From assembly GCA_025934895.1 (NCBI GenBank), contig JAICWH010000001.1:20058-84057 (forward strand): DNA of 64,000 bases, in the 5' to 3' direction. Origin of the DNA: Nocardioidaceae bacterium (GTDB taxonomy: Bacteria > Actinomycetota > Actinomycetes > Propionibacteriales > Nocardioidaceae). The notes under the pieces were generated by a model. It did no database searches. It had not been told where the DNA came from and saw only the letters and a list, made by a program, of their open reading frames with translations. The translations under genes were made by a program, and so were the position numbers. This document shows, piece after piece, positions 51,798 through 62,630 of this stretch. Position 1 is the stretch's first letter. Every line of letters begins with the position of its first letter.

Positions 51798-54569
51798 TCA
51801 GACGGTAGCGAGGTCGCCGGCCCGCTCCGCCTCCATGTGGGCGTCACTGCCCTCGTGGCTCAACGACTTCAGCGCGATGACGGCTGCGCAGCCGACCAGC
51901 ACGCCGACGACCAGAGCACCGACGTAGCCCACGATGTTGTTCACCGCGAAGAGCACGAAGATCCCGCCGTGCGGGGCGCGGACCGCGACCTGGAACAGCT
52001 CCGAGAGGCCGCCGGTCACGGCGCTGCCCAGCATGATCGCCGGGATCACCCGCACCGGGTCGGCCGCAGCGAACGGGATGGCGCCCTCGGTGATGAAGGA
52101 CGCGCCGAGCAGCCAGCCCGCCTTGCCGTTCTCGCGCTCCGCCTGGGTGAACAGCCGGGGACGTACGACGGTCGCCAGGGCGAGCGCGATCGGAGGCACC
52201 ATGCCGGCGAGCATCACGGCAGCCATGATCCGCAGCCGGGGGTCGCTGAACGACGCGGCGGCGGCTGCCCCGACGCCGGCGGCGGCGAAGCTGTAGGCCA
52301 CCTTGTTGAGCGGACCGCCCATGTCGAAGGCCATCATCAGCCCGAGGATCACGCCCAGGATGACGGCGTTCGAGCCGGACATGCTGGTCAGCCCGTGGTT
52401 CAGCTTGTCCATCAGCCAGCTGATCGGCTGGCCCAGGATGATCAGCATCAGGAAGCCGGCGACGAGGCTGGTCAGCAGCGGGATCACCACCACCGGCATC
52501 AGGCCGCGCGCCCACGCTGGCACCTTCCACCCGGCGATCCAGTGCGCGATGAGGCCGGCCAGGACGCCGCCGATGATGGCGCCCAGGAACCCGGTGGCGG
52601 GCAGGCTGACGCCCTTGGAGTCCGCGAAGCCGCCGACGTTGGCAGCGATGCCGCCCATCACGAAGCCGGGTGCGATGCCGGGCCGGTCAGCGATCGCGTA
52701 GGCGATGTAGCCGGCGAGCGCCGGGATGAAGAAGGCGAACGCCGTCTTGCCGATGATGAACATCAGAGCACCGAGGTAGGCGAGCACACCCGAGCCGAAC
52801 AGCGCGTGGTTCAGGCCGAGAGCATGCACGTCCGGCGGGTTGAACAGGCTGTTGTGCGACACGATGTCGCCGAACGGCCCGACGATCTCGTAGCCGCCGA
52901 ACAGGAAGGACAGCGCGATCAGCAGACCGCCGGCGGCCACGAACGGGATCATGTAGGACACGCCGGTCATCAGCACGCGGCGGGTGTGGGCGCCCCACGA
53001 CTCGTTGCCGCCACCACCGGTGGACTTGCCATCGCCGGCTCCTGCGCCGCCACCCTCGACGCGCGGGGCGTTCGGGTCGTCGGCGTAGGCCAGCGCCTCG
53101 GCGATCATCGCGTCCCCGTCGTCCATGGGACGCTTGACGCCGGAGGCGACGAGGGGCTTGCCGGCGAACCGGCCGCGGTCCCGGACCCCGACGTCGACGG
53201 CGAAGATCGCCGCGTCGGCGTTCGCGATCGTCTCGGCCGGGAGCGGAGTGGAGCCGGCCGATCCCTGGGTCTCGACCGCGATGTCGACGCCGGCCCGGGC
53301 GGCAGCGGCCTCGAGGGCCTCCGCCGCCATGTAGGTGTGCGCGATGCCGGTGGGGCAGGCGGTGACCGCCACCAGGGAGCGTCGTCTGGCCGAGGCGTCG
53401 GTGCCGGCGGCAGCGGTGCCCTCGGTCGAGACCGCCGTCGCGCCGGACGAGGAGCCGTTCCCAGCCGCGGACGTGGTGGCGGTCGCTGCCGGAGTCCCGG
53501 TCTGCTGCGGAGCGCCAGTGGCGGGCGCCTTCGACGTCGAGGCCGGGAGGGCGACGACATCGCTGACGAGCGTGACGACCTCCTCGGGGGTCTCGGCGCT
53601 GCGCAGTCCTGCGGTGAAGTCCTTCTTGACCAGGGCTCGGGCCAGCTGGGTGAGCACCTTGAGGTGGGTCGCGTCGCCGCCGGCGGGGGCGGCGATCAGG
53701 AACGCCAGGTCGGCCGGGCCGTCCTTGGCGCCGAAGTCGGTGGCGGGGGAGAGCCGGGCGAACGCCAGCGTGGGCTCCTGGACCGCTGGGGTCCGGCAGT
53801 GCGGGATGGCGATGCCGCCCGGCAGCCCGGTGGCCGAGGTGGACTCCCGGGCGAGGGCGTCGGTGACCAGCTGGTCCGGGTCGGTGGTGCGCCCGGCGTG
53901 GGCCACCCGGGCGGCCAGCGCACGGATCACCTCGGTCTTGTCGCTGCCCAGCGACACGTCCAGCTGGACCAGCGCCGGGGTGATCATCCCCTCGGACGCC
54001 GACCCCGCCTCAGCCGGGGAGCCGGACCCGGCGGCCGTCGGTGACGCGTCCTGGGTGGGGTGCGGGGTGCCGCTGGCCGGCTGGGCCGCGGAGGCCGGCG
54101 GAAGGCCGACCACGTTCGTGACGATCGCGACGACCTCCTCGGGGCTCCTTGCGCCGCGCAGCCCACCGGTGAACTCCTTCTTGACCAGGGCTCGGGCCAG
54201 CTGGGTGAGCACCTTGAGGTGGGTCGCGTCGCCGCCGGCGGGGGCGGCGATCAGGAACGCCAGGTCGGCGGGGCCGTCCTTGGCGCCGAAGTCGGTGGCG
54301 GGGGAGAGCCGGGCGAACGCCAGCGTGGGCACCTGGACCGCGGCGGTCCGGCAGTGCGGGATGGCGATGCCGCCCGGCAGCCCGGTGGACCCGGTCGTCT
54401 CGCGGGCCAGAGCGTCCTCGGCGAGCTGGTCCGGGTCGTTGGTGCGTCCGGCTGCGGCGACATGCGCTGCGAGGGCACGAATGACCTCGGTCTTGTCGCT
54501 TCCGAGCGACACGTCCAGCTGGACGAGCGCCGGCGTGATCATCCCCTCGGTGCTTGATATGTCGGTCAT
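51798..54569 (-). CDS. fruA: Fructose-specific PTS enzyme, domain order EIIA-EIIA-EIIB-EIIC
   Basis: Two GIAIPHCRT EIIA active sites, VTACPTGIAHTYMAAEAL EIIB site, C-terminal EIIC membrane domain; ATG 54569. Confidence 0.95.
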   Translation of the reverse strand: MTDISSTEGMITPALVQLDVSLGSDKTEVIRALAAHVAAAGRTNDPDQLAEDALARETTGSTGLPGGIAIPHCRTAAVQVPTLAFARLSPATDFGAKDGPADLAFLIAAPAGGDATHLKVLTQLARALVKKEFTGGLRGARSPEEVVAIVTNVVGLPPASAAQPASGTPHPTQDASPTAAGSGSPAEAGSASEGMITPALVQLDVSLGSDKTEVIRALAARVAHAGRTTDPDQLVTDALARESTSATGLPGGIAIPHCRTPAVQEPTLAFARLSPATDFGAKDGPADLAFLIAAPAGGDATHLKVLTQLARALVKKDFTAGLRSAETPEEVVTLVSDVVALPASTSKAPATGAPQQTGTPAATATTSAAGNGSSSGATAVSTEGTAAAGTDASARRRSLVAVTACPTGIAHTYMAAEALEAAAARAGVDIAVETQGSAGSTPLPAETIANADAAIFAVDVGVRDRGRFAGKPLVASGVKRPMDDGDAMIAEALAYADDPNAPRVEGGGAGAGDGKSTGGGGNESWGAHTRRVLMTGVSYMIPFVAAGGLLIALSFLFGGYEIVGPFGDIVSHNSLFNPPDVHALGLNHALFGSGVLAYLGALMFIIGKTAFAFFIPALAGYIAYAIADRPGIAPGFVMGGIAANVGGFADSKGVSLPATGFLGAIIGGVLAGLIAHWIAGWKVPAWARGLMPVVVIPLLTSLVAGFLMLIILGQPISWLMDKLNHGLTSMSGSNAVILGVILGLMMAFDMGGPLNKVAYSFAAAGVGAAAAASFSDPRLRIMAAVMLAGMVPPIALALATVVRPRLFTQAERENGKAGWLLGASFITEGAIPFAAADPVRVIPAIMLGSAVTGGLSELFQVAVRAPHGGIFVLFAVNNIVGYVGALVVGVLVGCAAVIALKSLSHEGSDAHMEAERAGDLATV

Positions 54570-54579
54570 CGGTTCCTCA

Positions 54580-55560
54580 CTAGTGGTGGCGTGCTGTTGC
54601 GGGACGGACGGACTGGGCGATGAGCTCGCGGACCTCCACGAGCTCGGGACGCAGGTGAGCCGGGGTTGGGATGGTGGTGCCCGGTAGCGCCGCGGCGGCA
54701 CTGCCGTAGGCGACCGCGAGCCGGAGCCGCTCGGGCGGAGAAGCCCCCTGAAGGGACCCGAGCAGGTAGCCGAACAGGCTGGAGTCGCCGGCACCCACGG
54801 TACTCACCACGACGGTCGGTGGGGGAGTGGCGTGCCATGCTCCATCACTGGTGACGAGCACCGCACCCGAGCCTCCCAGGGTGGCGAGGACGGCCCCGAC
54901 CCCACGGGAGACCAGCACCTGCGCGGCCTGGGCGGCGGCCTCGGGATCGGCCTCGATCGCGTCGGCGTCTCCGCCGGTCAGGGACGCGAGCTCCTCGCCG
55001 TTCGGCTTCATCAGCTGCGGTGCGTGCTCCTCGAGTCCCGCCGCCAGGGCAACCAGCGGGGCACCGGAGGTGTCCACGGCCACCGAGGCGCCGGTGTCCC
55101 GCAGCGCGCCGACGAGGTCGGCGTACCAGCCCTCGGGCGCTCCGGGTGGGAGCGACCCGGCCAGCACCACCCACCGAGCGACGGAGGCCCGGTCGACCAC
55201 GGCGTCCGCGAGCCGGTCGAGGTCGATGCCGGACACGACGGCACCCGGCTCGTTGATCTTCGTCGTGGTGCCGTCGGGCTCGGTGAGCGTCAGGTTGACC
55301 CGGACGGGGCCGGCCGGCAGCTCGGGGCGGCAGTCGATGCCGTCGCGAAGCAGGTCCAGGACGAACGGGTCCTCCTGGGCCGCCGGCAGCACGGCGATCG
55401 TGGGCACGCCGGCGGCCACCGCGGCTCGCGAGATGTTCACGCCCTTGCCGCCGCCCTGGGAGGTGGTGGACCCGGCGCGGAGCACGGCGCCACGTTGGAG
55501 CTCCGTTGTCAGGGCGACGGTGCGGTCGATGCTGGGGTTGGGGGTGAGGGTGAGGATCAT
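54580..55560 (-). CDS. fruK: 1-phosphofructokinase
   Basis: MILTLTPNPSIDRTVAL; GGKGVNISRA; STVGAGDSSLFGYLLG. Confidence 0.95.
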   Translation of the reverse strand: MILTLTPNPSIDRTVALTTELQRGAVLRAGSTTSQGGGKGVNISRAAVAAGVPTIAVLPAAQEDPFVLDLLRDGIDCRPELPAGPVRVNLTLTEPDGTTTKINEPGAVVSGIDLDRLADAVVDRASVARWVVLAGSLPPGAPEGWYADLVGALRDTGASVAVDTSGAPLVALAAGLEEHAPQLMKPNGEELASLTGGDADAIEADPEAAAQAAQVLVSRGVGAVLATLGGSGAVLVTSDGAWHATPPPTVVVSTVGAGDSSLFGYLLGSLQGASPPERLRLAVAYGSAAAALPGTTIPTPAHLRPELVEVRELIAQSVRPATARHH

Positions 55561-56324
55561 GCGACCACGACCTCGATCCCGCAGCGCTCCAGCGCCTCGA
55601 CGTCGTCCCGTTCGACACCGCTGTCGGTGACGACGACGTCGATGTCGTGCAGGTCGGCGAACCGGACCGTCTGCTCGCGGCCGATCTTCGAGGAGTCCAC
55701 CAGCACGACGGTCAGCCGGGCGCTGGCGACGATGGCCCGCTTCACCGCCGCCTCCGCGTGATCCGGAGTCGTGAGCCCATGGGCCACCGAGAGCCCGTTG
55801 GTGCCCACGAACGCGACGTCGACCCGAAGCAGGTCGAGGGCGGCCACGGTGTCCTCCCCGACGGCGGCGTGGGTGGTGGGGCGTACGCGTCCGGGCAGCA
55901 AGTGCAGCCTGATGCTCGGGGACCCGGCGAGGCGCGCGGCGATCGGCACCGCGTGGGTGACCACGGTCAGCTGCAGCTCACGCGGGACCATCATCGCGAG
56001 CCGGGCCGTGGTGGTGCCCGCGTCGAGGATGACGGTGCCCCCGGTCGGAGGCAGCAGCTGGACCGCCTGAGCTGCGATGCGGTCCTTCCGGTCGCTGTGG
56101 GCGAGGTCCCGGTCGGCGACCTTGGGCTCCAGTCCGGCGAGCGCGCCCGCCGGGACCGCCCCACCGTGCACCCGGCGGACGATGCCGGCCCGCTCCAGCG
56201 TGGAGAGGTCTCTGCGCACGGTCTCGGTGGTCACGTCGTACTGCTCGGCCAACGCGTTCACCGACAACCGGCCTCGCGCCGCAACCAGATCGGCGATGGC
56301 CTGCTGGCGTTCTTCGGCGTACAC
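55557..56324 (-). CDS. DeoR-family transcriptional regulator of the fru locus
   Basis: YAEERQQAIADLVAARGRLSVNALAEQYDVTTETVRRDLSTLERAGIVRRVHGGA. Confidence 0.93.
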   Translation of the reverse strand: MYAEERQQAIADLVAARGRLSVNALAEQYDVTTETVRRDLSTLERAGIVRRVHGGAVPAGALAGLEPKVADRDLAHSDRKDRIAAQAVQLLPPTGGTVILDAGTTTARLAMMVPRELQLTVVTHAVPIAARLAGSPSIRLHLLPGRVRPTTHAAVGEDTVAALDLLRVDVAFVGTNGLSVAHGLTTPDHAEAAVKRAIVASARLTVVLVDSSKIGREQTVRFADLHDIDVVVTDSGVERDDVEALERCGIEVVVA

Positions 56325-56422
56325 CCGGCCTCCTGTGTTTGAGTTGGATCGAAACTTTGTATGTGTTGTTTTACGCCCGATTACGTTGACTGTCAAGTGG
56401 GACGGCCACTAGTGTTAGACGC
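56325..56422. promoter_or_regulatory. AT-rich divergent fruR-like/ptsI promoter region
   Basis: Locally AT-rich (gaaactttgtatgtgttgttttacg) between divergent starts. Confidence 0.5.
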
Positions 56423-58108
56423 ATGTCACAGACTGCCCCCTTAACCGTCCTTCGCGGCACCCCGGTCGTCCCGGGCGTCGCCTACGCCCATGCGGTCGTC
56501 GCCACGGCCGCTGTCTCGCCCGAGGCCATCGCCAGGTTCGAGAAAGCCGGCCCGCCCGACGCCGACGAAGCGCTCGCGGCCTATGACACCGCCGTTGCCG
56601 CCACCGCCGACGCGCTGGCCGCCCGAGCCTCCGCGCTCAGCGGTGCCGCCGCCGAGGTGCTCACCGCCACCGCCGGCCTGACCCGTGACAAAGGTCTGCG
56701 CGCCGCGGTCCGCAAGCGTCTGCGTGCCGGCGAGCCGCTGCTCGGCGCGCTGGCCGGGGCCGTGGACCAGTTCGCCGGTGTGTTCACCCAGATGGGCGGG
56801 TTGATGGCCGAGCGGGTCACCGACCTGCGCGACATCGAGCGCCGGCTGACAGCACGGCTCGTCGGCGAGCCGGAGCCCGGTGTGCCGGTCCCCGACCAGC
56901 CCTCGGTGCTGCTCGCCGAGGACCTGGCCCCGGCGGACACCGCGGGCCTGGACGCCGCCCTGGTCGTGGCGCTGGTCACCGAGCGGGGTGGCCCCACCAG
57001 CCACACCGCGATCATCGCCCGACAGCTCGGCATCCCGTGCGTCGTGGGGGTCCACGGTGCGCTGACCGTGGGCGCCGGCACCCCGGTGATGGTCGACGGT
57101 ACGACGGGCGAGGTGACTCTGTCCCCCGACCCGGAGCAGGCGGCCGGCCTCGTCGCGGAGGCGCGCGCCGCCCGTGAGGCGCTGTCGCAGTGGACCGGCC
57201 CCGGCCGGACGGCCGACGGCACCGCGGTGAAGCTGCTCGCCAACGTCGCGGACGGCACGTCGGCGGTGAAGGCGGGCGACGGGCCGGTCGAGGGTGTCGG
57301 CCTGTTCCGCACCGAGCTCAGCTTCCTGGACCGCAAGGACGAGCCCTCGGTCGAGGAGCAGGCGGAGATCTACGCGAAGGTCCTCGAGCCGTTCGCCGAC
57401 CAGCGCTACGTCGTGGTCCGCACGCTGGACGCCGGCTCCGACAAGCCGATCGCGTTCGCCACGCTCGAGGGGGAGGAGAACCCCGCCCTCGGCGTGCGCG
57501 GGCTGCGGCTGTCCTTCGGCAACCCGGGGCTGCTGGAGCGGCAGCTGGAGGGCATCGCCCGGGCGGCCGAGCAGACCGGCACCGAGACCTGGGTGATGGC
57601 GCCGATGGTGGCGACCGTCCCCGAGGCGGCCGACTTCGCGGCGGCGGTGCGCAAGCACGGGCTCAAGGCCGGCGTGATGGTCGAGATCCCGAGCGCCGCC
57701 CTGCTCGCGCACCAGATGCTGGAGGTCGTGGACTTCTTGTCCATCGGGACCAACGACCTGACCCAGTACACGATGGCCGCGGACCGGATGGCCACCGACC
57801 TCGCGCACCTCACCGACTCCTGGCAGCCCGCGGTGCTCCAGCTGATCGCGATCACGGCCGAGGCCGGCAAGCAGGCTGGCAAGCCGGTCGGGGTCTGCGG
57901 CGAGGCGGCCGCCGACCCGCTGCTCGCCACCGCCCTGGTCGGGATGGGGATCACCTCGCTGTCGATGGCCCTGGCCGCCGTCCGTCCGGTAGGTGCGCAG
58001 CTCGCGGCCGTCCCGATGGACACCTGCGAGCAGGCGGCGGAGGCGGCCCTGGGGGCCGTGGACCCGATGGCGGCCCGGGCTGCGGTCCGGGACGTGCTCG
58101 CGCGCTGA
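56423..58108 (+). CDS. ptsI: PTS enzyme I (phosphoenolpyruvate-protein phosphotransferase)
   Basis: [56 protein letters not shown]. Confidence 0.96.
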   Translation: MSQTAPLTVLRGTPVVPGVAYAHAVVATAAVSPEAIARFEKAGPPDADEALAAYDTAVAATADALAARASALSGAAAEVLTATAGLTRDKGLRAAVRKRLRAGEPLLGALAGAVDQFAGVFTQMGGLMAERVTDLRDIERRLTARLVGEPEPGVPVPDQPSVLLAEDLAPADTAGLDAALVVALVTERGGPTSHTAIIARQLGIPCVVGVHGALTVGAGTPVMVDGTTGEVTLSPDPEQAAGLVAEARAAREALSQWTGPGRTADGTAVKLLANVADGTSAVKAGDGPVEGVGLFRTELSFLDRKDEPSVEEQAEIYAKVLEPFADQRYVVVRTLDAGSDKPIAFATLEGEENPALGVRGLRLSFGNPGLLERQLEGIARAAEQTGTETWVMAPMVATVPEAADFAAAVRKHGLKAGVMVEIPSAALLAHQMLEVVDFLSIGTNDLTQYTMAADRMATDLAHLTDSWQPAVLQLIAITAEAGKQAGKPVGVCGEAAADPLLATALVGMGITSLSMALAAVRPVGAQLAAVPMDTCEQAAEAALGAVDPMAARAAVRDVLAR

Positions 58109-58193
58109 CCGGGCCCGGCGATCCCTGCCTGAGCGAGCCGAGGGCGAGGAATTCGGAGAATCCCGGGCCGCGCTGATAATCTCTGCAGTTGGA

Positions 58194-58211
58194 CCTGCGT
58201 CACGACGCAGG
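58194..58211 (+). promoter_or_regulatory. Hairpin CCTGCGT-cacg-ACGCAGG in rpsO 5' leader (possible -10 GATAAT at 58175)
   Basis: 7-bp perfect stem just downstream of GATAAT. Confidence 0.4.
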
Positions 58212-58307
58212 CCGAGTCAACGCCGTACGACGGCCGCGGATCGAGAGTGCCCGGGTGGACAGGCCCCGGCGCGCCGCGCAACGACACCACACCGAGAGGA
58301 GCTGCGC

Positions 58308-58583
58308 GTGGCCACAGGAACCGACGCGGAGACCAAGAAGAAGATCATCGCCGACTACGCCACGTCGGAGGGCGACACCGGGTCGCCCGAGGTCCAGGTC
58401 GCGCTGCTCACGCATCGCATCAGCCACCTGACCGAGCACCTCAAGGAGCACAAGCACGACCACCACAGCCGTCGGGGCCTGCTGCTCCTGGTCGGTCAGC
58501 GACGCCGGCTGCTGAACTACATGCGGGCCGAGGACATCAACCGCTACCGCTCGATCATCGAGCGGCTCGGTCTGCGCCGATGA
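58308..58583 (+). CDS. rpsO: 30S ribosomal protein S15
   Basis: [52 protein letters not shown]. Confidence 0.98.
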   Translation: MATGTDAETKKKIIADYATSEGDTGSPEVQVALLTHRISHLTEHLKEHKHDHHSRRGLLLLVGQRRRLLNYMRAEDINRYRSIIERLGLRR

Positions 58584-58944
58584 GCCTGGCGGGAGCGGCT
58601 TCACCACCCGGCGAGGCCGCTCCTGCCGCATCCGGGCCTGATCCGGGCACCGGCAGGTAGCACAACCGAACACAGCAGCACAGCACAGCACGCAGCAGCA
58701 CAGCAGCACCCAGGAGCGACCGCGGACGTCTGGCCCCGGTCCTCGGTAGTGGCCTTCGGGAGCCGCCCATGATCCAGGGCGGACCCACCGCGGGCCTCGA
58801 TCGAAGACCGGCCCTCGTGCCCCCAGTGGCAACCGCATCGTGTCGACGTCATCGTCGGCACCGCGCACAGGCGTCCGGCGCCTCGCTCCCCGAGTCAGAA
58901 GGACGCTGGGAACGACCCAGCCGACGACACGAAAGGGGAACCCC

Positions 58945-61188
58945 ATGGAGGGACCCGAGATCCACGCCGTTGAGACAGTGATCGACAACGGCTCGTTCGG
59001 CACCCGCACGGTCAAGTTCGAGAGCGGCTTCCTCGCCCGGCAGGCGGCCGGCTCCGTGACCGCCTACCTCGACGACGACACGATGCTGCTCTCGGCCACC
59101 ACGGCCAGCAAGCACCCCAAGGACAACCTCGACTTCTTCCCGCTCACGATCGACGTGGAGGAGCGGATGTACGCCGCCGGCCGGATCCCCGGATCCTTCT
59201 TCCGGCGCGAGGGCCGGCCCGGCGAGGACGCCATCCTCACCTGCCGGCTCATCGACCGGCCGCTGCGCCCGACCTTCAAGAAGGGCCTGCGCAACGAGGT
59301 CCAGGTCGTCATCACGGTCCTCGCGCTCGACCCCGACTCGCCCTACGACGTGCTCGCGATCAACGCCGCGTCGATGTCCACCCAGCTCTCCGGCCTGCCG
59401 TTCTCAGGGCCGGTCGGCGGCACCCGGGTGGCCCTGATCGACGGCCAGTGGGTGGGCTTCCCGACCCACAGCCAGCTCGAGCGCGCCGTGTTCGACATGG
59501 TCGTCGCCGGCCGGGTCACCGAGACCGGCGACGTGGCGATCATGATGGTGGAGGCGGAGTCCACCGAACAGACCTGGGAGCTGGTCCGCTCCGGCGTCCA
59601 GGCACCCACCGAGGCCATCGTGGCCGGCGGCCTGGACGCCGCCAAGCCGTTCATCAAGCAGCTCTGCCAGGCGCAGACCGAGCTGGCCAAGCTGGCCGCG
59701 AAGCCGGTGGCGGAGTTCCCCGTGTTCCTGGACTACGAGGACGACGCCTACCAGGCCGTCGCGTCCGCCGCCGAGTCCCAGCTGGCCGGGGCGCTGACCA
59801 TCGCCGGCAAGCAGGACCGGGAGTCCAAGCTGGACGTCGTCAAGGACGCCGTGCTCACCCAGGTGGCCCCCGCCTTCGAGGGTCGCGAGAAGGAGCTCGG
59901 GGCTGCGTTCCGGGCGCTGACCAAGAAGCTGGTGCGCGAGCGCGTGCTGCGCGACAAGATCCGCATCGACGGCCGCGGCCTCACCGACATCCGGACGCTG
60001 TCGGCCGAGGTCGGCGTCGTACCCCGGGTGCACGGCTCGGCGCTGTTCGAGCGTGGGGAGACCCAGATCCTGGGGGTCACGACGCTGAACATGCTGACCA
60101 TGGAGGCCAAGCTCGACACGCTGTCCCCGGAGAAGACGCGCCGCTACATGCACAACTACAACTTCCCGCCGTACTCCACCGGTGAGACCGGGCGGGTCGG
60201 CTCGCCGAAGCGTCGCGAGATCGGCCACGGCGCGTTGGCCGGCCGCGCGATCGTCCCGGTGCTGCCCACCCGCGAGGAGTTCCCCTACGCGATCCGCCAG
60301 GTGTCGGAGGCGCTGGGCTCCAACGGCTCGACCTCCATGGGCTCGGTGTGCGCCTCGACCCTGTCGCTTCTGCAGGCCGGGGTGCCGCTGAAGGCGTCGG
60401 TCGCGGGGATCGCGATGGGCCTGATCTCCGGTGAGGTGGACGGCCGCACCGAGTACGTCGCCCTCACCGACATCCTGGGTGCCGAGGACGCGTTCGGCGA
60501 CATGGACTTCAAGGTCGCCGGTACGTCGGAGTTCGTCACCGCCCTGCAGCTCGACACCAAGCTGGACGGCATCCCCGCCGAGGTCCTCGGTGCGGCGCTG
60601 ACGCAGGCGCGGGACGCACGGCTCTCGATCCTCGAGGTGATGGGCGAGGCGATCGATGCTCCCGAGGAGATGTCGCTGAACGCGCCCCGGATCATCACCG
60701 TGAAGGTGCCGGTGGACAAGATCGGCGAGGTGATCGGCCCCAAGGGCAAGGTGATCAACCAGATCCAGGACGACACCGGTGCCCAGATCAGCATCGAGGA
60801 CGACGGCACGATCTACATCGGTGCCACCAACGGCGAGTCGGCCGAGGCGGCCCGCTCGATCATCAACGGCATCGCGAACCCGACGATGCCGGAGGTGGGC
60901 GAGCGCTACCTCGGGACGGTCGTCAAGACGACGAACTTCGGCGCCTTCGTCTCGCTGCTGCCGGGCAAGGACGGGCTGCTGCACATCAGCAAGCTGCGTG
61001 GCCTCGCCGGCGGCAAGCGGGTCGAGAACGTCGAGGACGTCGTGTCGGTCGGGCAGAAGATCCAGGTCGAGATCGGCGAGATCGACGACCGCGGCAAGCT
61101 GTCGCTCGTCCCGGTCCTCGAGGAGACCGACGCGGCCGTCGGTCCCGCCGGGTCCTACGACACCATCGTGGGGTCGTCGTCTGAGTAG
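58945..61188 (+). CDS. pnp: Polyribonucleotide nucleotidyltransferase
   Basis: [36 protein letters not shown] domain [24 protein letters not shown]1 domain. Confidence 0.97.
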   Translation: MEGPEIHAVETVIDNGSFGTRTVKFESGFLARQAAGSVTAYLDDDTMLLSATTASKHPKDNLDFFPLTIDVEERMYAAGRIPGSFFRREGRPGEDAILTCRLIDRPLRPTFKKGLRNEVQVVITVLALDPDSPYDVLAINAASMSTQLSGLPFSGPVGGTRVALIDGQWVGFPTHSQLERAVFDMVVAGRVTETGDVAIMMVEAESTEQTWELVRSGVQAPTEAIVAGGLDAAKPFIKQLCQAQTELAKLAAKPVAEFPVFLDYEDDAYQAVASAAESQLAGALTIAGKQDRESKLDVVKDAVLTQVAPAFEGREKELGAAFRALTKKLVRERVLRDKIRIDGRGLTDIRTLSAEVGVVPRVHGSALFERGETQILGVTTLNMLTMEAKLDTLSPEKTRRYMHNYNFPPYSTGETGRVGSPKRREIGHGALAGRAIVPVLPTREEFPYAIRQVSEALGSNGSTSMGSVCASTLSLLQAGVPLKASVAGIAMGLISGEVDGRTEYVALTDILGAEDAFGDMDFKVAGTSEFVTALQLDTKLDGIPAEVLGAALTQARDARLSILEVMGEAIDAPEEMSLNAPRIITVKVPVDKIGEVIGPKGKVINQIQDDTGAQISIEDDGTIYIGATNGESAEAARSIINGIANPTMPEVGERYLGTVVKTTNFGAFVSLLPGKDGLLHISKLRGLAGGKRVENVEDVVSVGQKIQVEIGEIDDRGKLSLVPVLEETDAAVGPAGSYDTIVGSSSE

Positions 61189-61189
61189 C

Positions 61190-62518
61190 GTGGTCAAGCC
61201 GGCGGCACGGCAGAAGCCCGGCACGACCCGCACCCTGCTGTCCCGCCAGGACGGCGGAGCGCAGGTGCGCCGCACCGTGCTTCCCGGCGGGTTGCGGGTC
61301 GTGACCGAGGCGATGCCCGGGGTGCGCTCAGCCTCGATCGGCATCTGGGTCGCGATCGGGTCCCGGGACGAGTCAGCGGGCCTCTCGGGCGCGTCGCACT
61401 TCCTCGAGCACCTGCTGTTCAAGGGCACGCCCACCCGCTCCGCGCTCGACATCTCGTGCGAGCTGGACCGGGTCGGCGGCGAGTTCAACGCCTTCACCGC
61501 GAAGGAGTACACCTGCTTCCACGCCCGAGTCCTCGACGAGGACCTGCCACTCGCCGTGGACGTGCTCGGCGACATGGTGACCTCGTCGACCCTGGCCGCC
61601 GCCGACGTCGAGGCGGAGCGGGAGGTGATCCTCGACGAGATCGCCATGCACGACGACGACCCCGACGACGTGGTCGGCAACCTGTTCGCCGAGAAGGCCT
61701 GGAGCGGCTCGCCGATCGGTCGTCCCATCGCGGGGACCCAGGAGTCGATCAGGGCGCTGACCCGTGCGCAGATCCGCGGCTACTACCGGCGCCGCTACGT
61801 CGCCGCGAACATGGTCGTCGCGGCGGCCGGCAACGTCGACCATGCGTCCGTCGTACGCCAGGTGCGCAAGGCGTTCTCCCGCAACGGCTTCCTCGACGAC
61901 GCAGACGCCCGGCCCGCGCCGGTCCGTCGAGGCGAGCGGGCCCGACCCACCTCGAGCGGGGACGTGGTGGTCGCCCGCCCGTTCGAGCAGGTGAACCTGG
62001 TCCTGGGGGTCAACGGGCTGGTGCGCACCGACGAGCGGCGCTACACGCTGGGCGTGCTGAACGCCGTCCTCGGCGGGGGCACGTCGTCACGGCTGTTCCA
62101 GGAGGTGCGCGAGCGCCGGGGGCTGGCCTACTCGGTGTACTCCTACGCCTCGCACTACTCCGACGCCGGCACGTTCGCCGTCGCCGTGGGCTGCCTGCCC
62201 GGCAAGGTGAGCGAGGTGCTGCGGGTCGTGCGCTCCCAGCTCGAGGTGATGGCCCGCGACGGCGTCGACGCCGAGGAGCTGCAACGTGGGCAGGGTCAGC
62301 TGCGGGGCGGCCTGGTGCTGTCCCTGGAGGACTCCGGGTCGAGGATGTCGCGGATCGCCAAGGCCGAGCTGCTCTACGACGAGCTGCCGAGCATCGACGA
62401 CGTGCTGGACCGGGTCGCCGAGGTGACCGTCGAGGACGTGAACCGGCTGGCGCACACGCTGTTCACCCAGGACCAGACCCTCGCCGTGGTGGGACCCTTC
62501 GACGCGCTGCCGACCTGA
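61190..62518 (+). CDS. M16-family zinc peptidase
   Basis: SGASHFLEHLLFKGTPTRSALDIS (HxxEH); RRGLAYSVYSY; GTG start. Confidence 0.93.
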   Translation: MVKPAARQKPGTTRTLLSRQDGGAQVRRTVLPGGLRVVTEAMPGVRSASIGIWVAIGSRDESAGLSGASHFLEHLLFKGTPTRSALDISCELDRVGGEFNAFTAKEYTCFHARVLDEDLPLAVDVLGDMVTSSTLAAADVEAEREVILDEIAMHDDDPDDVVGNLFAEKAWSGSPIGRPIAGTQESIRALTRAQIRGYYRRRYVAANMVVAAAGNVDHASVVRQVRKAFSRNGFLDDADARPAPVRRGERARPTSSGDVVVARPFEQVNLVLGVNGLVRTDERRYTLGVLNAVLGGGTSSRLFQEVRERRGLAYSVYSYASHYSDAGTFAVAVGCLPGKVSEVLRVVRSQLEVMARDGVDAEELQRGQGQLRGGLVLSLEDSGSRMSRIAKAELLYDELPSIDDVLDRVAEVTVEDVNRLAHTLFTQDQTLAVVGPFDALPT

Positions 62519-62533
62519 CCGGTTCAGCCATCT

Positions 62534-62556
62534 GCTGACATCAGCGTGATGTCAGC
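62534..62556. terminator. Hairpin GCTGACATCA-gcg-TGATGTCAGC between convergent genes
   Basis: 10-bp perfect stem, 3-nt loop. Confidence 0.6.
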
Positions 62557-62588
62557 GATCTCCTGACGTGCCGCGTCCTGGCTCACGG

Positions 62589-62630
62589 GTCAATGGATCG
62601 GGGTCAATGGATCGGGGTCAATGGATCCCG
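62589..62630. repeat. 14-bp tandem repeat GTCAATGGATCGGG x3
   Basis: Copies at 62589, 62603 and 62617 (last with 2 changes). Confidence 0.85.
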
